DNA from: Balneolales bacterium
Lineage (GTDB): Bacteria > Bacteroidota > Rhodothermia > Balneolales > Balneolaceae
Length of the DNA stretch: 11,163 bases
Assembly (NCBI GenBank): GCA_022360375.1
Contig: JAKSCW010000284.1
Span: forward strand, 1 to 11,163
Reading direction: 5' to 3'
The stretch's first letter is position 1, and each line of letters begins with the position of its first letter. Of this stretch, positions 6,397-11,163 are shown piece by piece. The translations under genes and the position numbers were made by a program. The notes beneath the pieces were generated by a model. It ran no database searches. It was not told where the DNA came from and saw only the letters and a list, made by a program, of their open reading frames with translations.

Positions 6397-6921
6397 ATGC
6401 TTATCATTCTAAAATATGTGGCCAGGTTACTCAAGGCACTTTCATCCGAAGCTAAACCATGGCAGATCGCTTTGGGATTTGTGTTTGGGATGATTATTGG
6501 GCTTACCCCACTTTTTTCTTTTCATAATCTTGCCATTCTGCTCTTGATTATTGTAATCAAAGTGAATGTTGGAATCGTAATATTTTCTTTCCTGATATTC
6601 AGTGGAATTGCATACTTAGCAGATCCTGCGTTTCATAATTTTGGAACCTGGTTGTTGGAAAAAGAATCGTACCAATCGTTGTGGATAAACATGTATAATA
6701 ATGAATGGTGGGCAATGACCCGATTTTACAATACGGTGGTAATAGGTAGCTTTCTAAGTGCGATAATCCTCTCTGTTCCGGCGTTCCCATTGGTAATCAT
6801 TTTCGTGAATCAATATCGTAAGCACATTCATGAGAGAGTACAAAAATGGAAATTGGTGAAAGCTCTGAAGGGCACAAAATTATATTCGGTATATCAAACG
6901 GTAAGCAGGGTAAGGGGTTGA
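6397..6921 (+). CDS. TIGR03546-like (DUF2062) small inner-membrane protein
   Basis: This 174-residue protein has a short amphipathic start, then AKPWQIALGFVFGMIIGLTP (the DUF2062 signature: basic/aromatic lead, G.x.G...G..P), three closely packed hydrophobic segments (about 23-38, 43-56, 58-74), a soluble loop with several Trp residues (79-110), another membrane segment (113-136) and a basic C-terminal tail. It matches the TIGR03546 family, which is uncharacterised and found beside TIGR03545, exactly as here. The partner gene starts one base after this stop. No clear Shine-Dalgarno precedes the ATG, and I could not find a convincing promoter in the divergent region 6255-6396. A membrane platform or partner for the larger envelope protein is an inference from linkage. 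Confidence 0.78.
   Translation: MLIILKYVARLLKALSSEAKPWQIALGFVFGMIIGLTPLFSFHNLAILLLIIVIKVNVGIVIFSFLIFSGIAYLADPAFHNFGTWLLEKESYQSLWINMYNNEWWAMTRFYNTVVIGSFLSAIILSVPAFPLVIIFVNQYRKHIHERVQKWKLVKALKGTKLYSVYQTVSRVRG
6911..6917 (+). promoter_or_regulatory. ribosome binding site inside the end of the TIGR03546 gene
   Basis: TAAGGGG lies five bases before the ATG at 6923 and within the last codons of the upstream gene. With the TGA-T-ATG junction it indicates tight translational coupling of the pair. Confidence 0.55.
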
Positions 6922-6922
6922 T

Positions 6923-8785
6923 ATGAGAGTGAAAGGACTTATTTTTGTGGTAATTATAGCTGCACTAGCTGTTGGAGCTTCCCTTTTTGTTACTGATGAA
7001 TTAGTGGAAGAACAAATTGAAAAGCAGTTGAGTATAGCAAATGGCGCTTTGGTAGAGATTGATGACCTTGCTTTTAATCCCACCAATCTTCATCTCTCCT
7101 GGAGCCGGCTTCAGGTAACCAACCCTGGGAATACTATGCAAAATACCTTCGAGACAGGTGAAGCTGAATTTGATGTACAATTCTGGCCATTACTTTGGGA
7201 AAAAGTAATTGTAGACGACCTGAAATTAAATGGATTTGCTTTGCAAACGGAGCGTGAAACAGATGGCTATTTTGAAATGCCTGAAGATGAGGAGAGAGAA
7301 GAGCAGAAATCAAATGAACCTGGCTTTTTTGCTGATGTGACAAGCAGCGTTTCTTCAACCATTGCAGAAAACGCAAACATGCAGTTTACGGATGTAAAGG
7401 ATGATATCAATATTGATAGCCTGATGGCAATGGTTAATCTTCAATCATTAGATAAAATGGACAGCCTGAAAACCGGGCTTGAAACCACTTATTCCGAATG
7501 GGATTCAACCATTACCAATAACTCAATCATCACAAATACTAACGATATCAAGGAATTGGTTAATGGTTTGAAACTGGAGGAAATCGATGATGTTCCAAAG
7601 GCACTGGCTGCCATTGAGACGATCAAGAAAGTTACTGCCGAAGCAGATTCACTGAAGAATGAAGTGATACATATTAAAGATAACTTTCAGGCAGATTTAA
7701 ACGCTTCCAGAAACGGCCTGGCAAGTATCGATGGTTGGATTCGCGATGATATAAACAGTGCAGCTAATGTTGCAAAACTACCTGAAATAAATGCACAAAG
7801 TATCGGAACTGCGTTGTTTGGAGAAAGCTTGCTTGCTGATTTGAATACCTACCTTGGATACATTGCTACCGCCCGTGAATATGGAGCCCGTTTACTTCCC
7901 GAAAAAGAAGATGAGGAAAAAATCGAGCGTTATGAAGGTCGTAATTATGAGTTCACGGATAAGTATGACCTACCTGGTTTATGGATTAAGAGCATTGATC
8001 TTTCAGGGGTAACAAACAATGATATTGCATTGGCAGGGTTGGTAACCAATGTGAGTAACGATCAAGCCAAAACGGGAGAACCTACTCGCTTTAACCTGGG
8101 TGGTGAGGATGAAAACGCGGTGAGCCTGACCATGGATGGAGAACTCAATTACCTGGGGGAAGAAAAGTTTGAAAGAGTGAAAGTAACCTACGAAGGATTT
8201 TCATTGGCGAAATCAAAAATATCCCCTTCCGAGCTTTTGCCTTATGAACTAAGTAGAGGAACCGGCGAGCTTTCTTTTGCTTTGGATGTAATTGACAGGC
8301 GAATTGACAGCGAAGTAAGCTATCTGGCAAGTGACATTGAATTCGACTTTGCAAGTGCGGGCAGACCCAGGAATACTGTGGAATCTTTAATCAGAAATGC
8401 CATTTCAAGCACAGACAGGATTGACGCGAGCGCATTAATTGACAATACCCAGGGGCCGTTGCGGGTTCGGGTTCGCTCGAACGTAGACGATTTGTTCCTG
8501 AATACCCTGAAAAGTACGGTTCAGGCTGAAGTGGATGCAGCAAAGAAGCAGATTGAGGATGAGGTACAGAGCCGTATTAATGAAAAGCGTGTAGAAGTTG
8601 AATCATTTGTAGATGAACAGGAGCAACGACTTCGGGCCGAATACGACCGGTTTGAAGCCATAATTAATGATGAGCTTCAAATTGTACAGAAGAAGTACGA
8701 TGAATTGGAGGCCAAGAAAAAAGAACTTGAAGAGTCACTTAAAAAGGATGCTCTTGATGCCGTGAGAAAGAGAATAGGGTTCTAG
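6923..8785 (+). CDS. TIGR03545-like AsmA-related envelope protein
   Basis: This 620-residue protein has one N-terminal membrane anchor (residues 5-23) and a large, probably periplasmic body. Residues 28-120 resemble the start of AsmA/DUF748 proteins: a short helix, then beta-rich text with FNPTNLHLSWSRLQV, a FWPLLWEKVIVDDLKLNG stretch and GYFE. The middle (about 165-335) is helical and rich in Asp, Asn and Lys; 345-530 returns to alternating beta strands (LWIKSIDLSGV, ELSFALDVIDRRIDSEVSYLASDIEFDF). The C-terminal 80 residues (532-616) form a highly charged coiled coil. This fits the TIGR03545 family, reported only from bacteria with an outer membrane and usually in a two-gene pair with TIGR03546. 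AsmA-like proteins are linked to phospholipid transport across the envelope; a similar bridging or tethering role here is inference. The gene follows its partner by one base. Confidence 0.75.
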   Translation: MRVKGLIFVVIIAALAVGASLFVTDELVEEQIEKQLSIANGALVEIDDLAFNPTNLHLSWSRLQVTNPGNTMQNTFETGEAEFDVQFWPLLWEKVIVDDLKLNGFALQTERETDGYFEMPEDEEREEQKSNEPGFFADVTSSVSSTIAENANMQFTDVKDDINIDSLMAMVNLQSLDKMDSLKTGLETTYSEWDSTITNNSIITNTNDIKELVNGLKLEEIDDVPKALAAIETIKKVTAEADSLKNEVIHIKDNFQADLNASRNGLASIDGWIRDDINSAANVAKLPEINAQSIGTALFGESLLADLNTYLGYIATAREYGARLLPEKEDEEKIERYEGRNYEFTDKYDLPGLWIKSIDLSGVTNNDIALAGLVTNVSNDQAKTGEPTRFNLGGEDENAVSLTMDGELNYLGEEKFERVKVTYEGFSLAKSKISPSELLPYELSRGTGELSFALDVIDRRIDSEVSYLASDIEFDFASAGRPRNTVESLIRNAISSTDRIDASALIDNTQGPLRVRVRSNVDDLFLNTLKSTVQAEVDAAKKQIEDEVQSRINEKRVEVESFVDEQEQRLRAEYDRFEAIINDELQIVQKKYDELEAKKKELEESLKKDALDAVRKRIGF

Positions 8786-8794
8786 GTGAACCCT
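8776..8794. terminator. hairpin at the convergent junction, possible weak bidirectional terminator
   Basis: AGGGTTC (8776-8782) pairs perfectly with GAACCCT (8788-8794) around a five-base loop, and the loop starts with the stop codon of the TIGR03545 gene. The U-tracts are poor (TTTC on plus; ATTCTCTTTCTC on minus), so termination is only moderately likely. It is the only hairpin I see between the two converging genes, which lie 16 bases apart. Confidence 0.4.
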
Positions 8795-8801
8795 TTCAGG
8801 A

Positions 8802-9140
8802 CTAGTCGTAACGAATGAACATGGCATTGATTTGTGTTTCCTCCATGCTGGTGCCATCCCCGGTACTAATATTATCTTTTCCCAAACCGGTAATCAAAAT
8901 GGCATCAGCTCCACGCTTTTTTGCTTCCTGAATCAGTTTTCGTTGAATTTTGCTGTTGGAAGCCCCAAAAGATCCTGTTCCAATAGCCTGGCCGATTATA
9001 GTGTATTCTTTTTCGATTAGCTTATCATCAAAAAAGATTTCGACTTCTTTGGTCGGTTCGTACGTTTGTCCTACATAATTTACTTGTGCACAAGCAAGCG
9101 TGAGAACTAATACCCCAAGTGCGAGAATTGATTTTTTCAT
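8802..9140 (-). CDS. small lipoprotein, RcsF/YbjQ-like hypothetical
   Basis: This 112-residue protein has a lipoprotein signal: MKKSILALGVLVLTLAC with the lipobox TLAC and Cys17. The mature part is about 95 residues. It starts QTYEPTKEVEIFFDD, followed by EYTIIGQAIGTG, a helix KIQRKLIQEAKKRGADAILITGLG, and a last strand INAMFIRYD. The beta-strand / IGxxxG / helix / GADAI arrangement resembles small surface or periplasmic lipoproteins with an RcsF- or YbjQ-like alpha-beta fold, but there is no recognisable active site and the two disulfide pairs of RcsF are absent. A location in the inner leaflet of the outer membrane is likely. It lies 71 bp downstream of the flavoprotein fusion on the same strand, without a clear terminator between, so it could be the last gene of that operon. 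No Shine-Dalgarno is evident. Confidence 0.72.
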   Translation of the reverse strand: MKKSILALGVLVLTLACAQVNYVGQTYEPTKEVEIFFDDKLIEKEYTIIGQAIGTGSFGASNSKIQRKLIQEAKKRGADAILITGLGKDNISTGDGTSMEETQINAMFIRYD

Positions 9141-9211
9141 CGAATAAAAATTACTTCATGAATATTTGGATTCTAAAATTTGCGGTATAAAAGTGCAAAA
9201 CATTATTGCAT

Positions 9212-10879
9212 TTAAATGTTAGAATCTGCCAGATATTCATGCACATATTTAATACTCATTGCTCCTTCACCCACAGCTGAAGCCACCCGGTTCATGGCTC
9301 CCGCGCGTACGTCTCCTGCAGCAAAAATTCCTGGTGAACAGGTTTCCAGCATAAATGGCTGGCGATCCAGGTTCCAAATTCTGGCAAAATCATCGTATTT
9401 ATTCAATTCCTTTCCGGTTTCTATAAAGCCTTTATCATTTTTGATAATATTGTTCTCTACCCAGTCGGTATAAGGTCGTGCACCAATAAAAATGAATAAA
9501 CCATCTGCGGGTACTTCTTCCAGTTTGTCTTCAACATTATTTCTGATGACCAATTTTTGAAGCTTGTTTTCTCCGCATGCTTCTATAATTTCAGTAAATG
9601 GTTTTAAATGAATGTTTGGTGTTCCATCGATCTGGTCAATCAAATAAGATGACATGCTTGAAGCCAGAGATTCTCTACGAATTAAGATGTATACATTACT
9701 TGCAAAGGTAGATAAATACATAGCTGCCTGCCCTGCTGAGTTTCCTCCACCAACGATATATACTTCTTTGTCTTTGAAAGCGTGTGCTTCTGTCATAGCC
9801 GCGCCGTAATAAATGCCCGCTCCTGTAAAATCGGAAAGCCCGTTACTTTCCAGTTTTCGGTAATTTACACCTGTTGTAACTACTACTGCTTTGGCATTTA
9901 CACAGGTTCCATCTATCATGGTGATTTTTTTGTAATGGTCCTGGGATTCGATACTTACCACCTCCTGGGGGGACAAAAACTCCACACCAAATCGGGTAGC
10001 CTGAGTGATAGCTCTGCGGGCTAAGTCCGACCCACTTAGTCCTTTTGGGAAACCCAGATAATTTTCAATCCTTGAACTGGTTCCTGCCTGCCCTCCCGGG
10101 GCTCTTTTTTCAATTAGCAGGGTTTTCAACCCTTCCGAACCACCATAAACCGCAGCGGCAAGTCCGGCCGGACCTGCACCAATAATAGCAACATCATAAA
10201 TTTCATGATCAGCGTTTGGGCTTCTGCCTAGTTTTTCAGCAATTTGAACAGGAGTAGGATTTATTAAATGGGTTCCGTCTTCAAAAAAGATTGCAGGAAG
10301 CTGGGAGCTTTCAATTTGGTGCAAAGCGCACAACTCGTTTGCTTTTTCGGTGCTTTCCACGTCCAGCCATCGGTAAGGGATCAGGTTTCCTGAAAGGAAA
10401 TCTTTGATGGTGTGCGATTTTGGTGAATATTGATAACCTACCAGCCGGATTCCCTGGAACTCAGGTTTAAAATTTGCTCTCCAATCGTCCAACAAATCAT
10501 CGATTACCGGGTAAAGCTTTTCTTCCGGCGGATCCCACGGTTTCAATAAATAGTAATCGAGCTGCACCTCGTTGATGGCTTTTATTGCCGCATCTGTATC
10601 AGAATAGGCAGTAAGGAGCACGCGCTTGGCATTAGGGAAATGATTTTTGGCTTGTTCCAGGAAATCGACCCCAATCATTTCAGGCATTCGTTGGTCGCTT
10701 AAAAACAATGCAACATGTTCGCCCTGTATTTTTAACTCTGGAAGAGAATTCAGTGCTTCTTTAGCTGAATTGGTACTAAGAATTCTGTAGTCACTTCTGT
10801 AGCGACTTCGAAGATCCCTGGTTACTGCCCGCAGAACCTGCGGGTCATCATCAATGGCAAATAGTATCGGCTTCTTCAT
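9212..10879 (-). CDS. fused response regulator / glutaredoxin-like / thioredoxin reductase-like flavoprotein
   Basis: This 555-residue protein has three parts. Residues 1-135 are a receiver domain with D11 and D12 (acidic pocket), D62 (phosphoacceptor in LSDQRMP), T90 and K113 (LLKPWD), so phosphorylation should be possible. Residues 142-218 resemble a thioredoxin/glutaredoxin fold, but the active-site position reads YSPKS rather than CxxC. Residues 227-550 are a class II thioredoxin reductase-like module: FAD-binding GAGPAGLAAAVYGGSEG (234-250), APGGQAG (260-266), pyridine-nucleotide-binding VGGGNSAGQAA (376-386) and the second FAD motif IFAAGDVR (518-525). The reductase CxxC is missing; the equivalent place reads YYGAAM (357-362). 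It may act as an NAD(P)H-binding flavoenzyme or redox sensor controlled by phosphorylation, not as a normal thioredoxin reductase (inference). The ATG follows the stop of the histidine kinase gene by one base with no Shine-Dalgarno, implying coupling and a cognate pair. Confidence 0.87.
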   Translation of the reverse strand: MKKPILFAIDDDPQVLRAVTRDLRSRYRSDYRILSTNSAKEALNSLPELKIQGEHVALFLSDQRMPEMIGVDFLEQAKNHFPNAKRVLLTAYSDTDAAIKAINEVQLDYYLLKPWDPPEEKLYPVIDDLLDDWRANFKPEFQGIRLVGYQYSPKSHTIKDFLSGNLIPYRWLDVESTEKANELCALHQIESSQLPAIFFEDGTHLINPTPVQIAEKLGRSPNADHEIYDVAIIGAGPAGLAAAVYGGSEGLKTLLIEKRAPGGQAGTSSRIENYLGFPKGLSGSDLARRAITQATRFGVEFLSPQEVVSIESQDHYKKITMIDGTCVNAKAVVVTTGVNYRKLESNGLSDFTGAGIYYGAAMTEAHAFKDKEVYIVGGGNSAGQAAMYLSTFASNVYILIRRESLASSMSSYLIDQIDGTPNIHLKPFTEIIEACGENKLQKLVIRNNVEDKLEEVPADGLFIFIGARPYTDWVENNIIKNDKGFIETGKELNKYDDFARIWNLDRQPFMLETCSPGIFAAGDVRAGAMNRVASAVGEGAMSIKYVHEYLADSNI

Positions 10880-10880
10880 A

Positions 10881-11163
10881 TTAGTTGAATGGGAAAATAA
10901 TTTTGAATTCGGTGTTACCTGGTTGAGACTTCAGCTCAATTTTGCCTTCATGCTTTTCAATAATTTTCCGTACAACATCTAAGCCAAGCCCTGTTCCTTT
11001 TCCAACATCTTTGGTGGTGAAGAATGGGTCAAAGATTTTATTCTGGATGTCTTCGGGAATTCCTGATCCGTTATCTCTGAAAAACATATTCAGGGATCCG
11101 TTATTACTTTTAGCTTCAACTTCGATCTTACCCCCATCATTAACGGCATCAATCGCGTTGTCG
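10881..11163 (-). CDS. sensor histidine kinase, C-terminal ATPase domain (5' end outside window)
   Basis: The frame is open through the end of the window, so this is the last 93 residues of a larger gene; the internal ATG at 11087 is not a start. The fragment is a HATPase_c domain with all downstream motifs: N box DNAIDAV at the very edge, G1 box FRDNGSGIP, F box FDPFFTTK and G2 box GKGTGLGLDVV, ending in a short beta tail (KIIFPFN). It therefore binds ATP and should be an active kinase; input domains and the phospho-accepting histidine lie outside the window. The stop is followed one base later by the receiver-flavoprotein gene, so the receiver is very probably its partner. In related loci, as I recall, such kinases may carry cyclic-nucleotide-binding or PAS inputs, which cannot be checked here. 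Confidence 0.9.
   Translation of the reverse strand, partial: DNAIDAVNDGGKIEVEAKSNNGSLNMFFRDNGSGIPEDIQNKIFDPFFTTKDVGKGTGLGLDVVRKIIEKHEGKIELKSQPGNTEFKIIFPFN

Noticed and set aside
8145..8354. Minus-strand open frame of 69 codons inside the TIGR03545 gene
   Set aside because: Basic, low-information translation fully nested in a conserved gene; it is a shadow of the true frame.
9212..10879. Annotation as an ordinary thioredoxin reductase (trxB)
   Set aside because: The CxxC redox pair is absent, and the N-terminal third is a receiver plus a glutaredoxin-like segment, so the trxB name would mislead.
1..11163. CRISPR array, insertion sequence, phage or other mobile element
   Set aside because: I found no regularly spaced repeats, terminal inverted repeats, transposase or integrase. 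Gene order, spacing and base use look like ordinary chromosome throughout.

Overview
The window looks like chromosomal DNA from an AT-leaning, Gram-negative member of the Bacteroidota/Balneolota/Rhodothermota group; a Balneolaceae-like organism fits best, but this rests on gene content rather than a marker gene. The clues are a Bacteroidota-type serine palmitoyltransferase (sphingolipid synthesis), a choice-of-anchor B lipoprotein, the outer-membrane-associated TIGR03546/TIGR03545 gene pair, weak or absent Shine-Dalgarno sequences before several genes, and candidate promoters of the form TTG-N17-20-(T/G)AnnTTTG in place of a sigma70 -35/-10 pair. I see no rRNA, tRNA, CRISPR array, insertion sequence or phage gene. 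Coding density is high, and no gap between genes exceeds about 170 bases.

Layout. Positions 1-255 (+) are the end of a CPBP-type membrane protease. A DEAD-box helicase-like protein follows (345-1832, +) whose Walker A motif and motifs V and VI are eroded; it ends at a strong terminator. A secreted endonuclease/exonuclease/phosphatase-fold enzyme (1913-2749, +) converges on serine palmitoyltransferase (2813-4039, -) across a bidirectional terminator. Upstream of spt on the minus strand, a choice-of-anchor B lipoprotein (4833-6230) and a second CPBP protease (4170-4826) form a tight pair. A divergent intergenic region then leads into the plus-strand pair TIGR03546-TIGR03545 (6397-8785), which converges on a small lipoprotein gene (8802-9140, -). 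The window closes with a minus-strand two-component operon: a truncated histidine kinase (10881-11163) and, one base after its stop, a receiver/glutaredoxin-like/thioredoxin-reductase-like fusion (9212-10879).

How the genes relate. Much of the window concerns the cell envelope: sphingolipid synthesis, two lipoproteins, two intramembrane proteases and an AsmA-like envelope protein with a membrane partner. The two most unusual items are proteins built on well-known enzyme folds that lack expected catalytic residues: the pseudo-helicase without Walker A, and the receiver-flavoprotein fusion that lacks the redox cysteines of both its glutaredoxin-like and thioredoxin-reductase-like parts and is encoded next to a sensor kinase.
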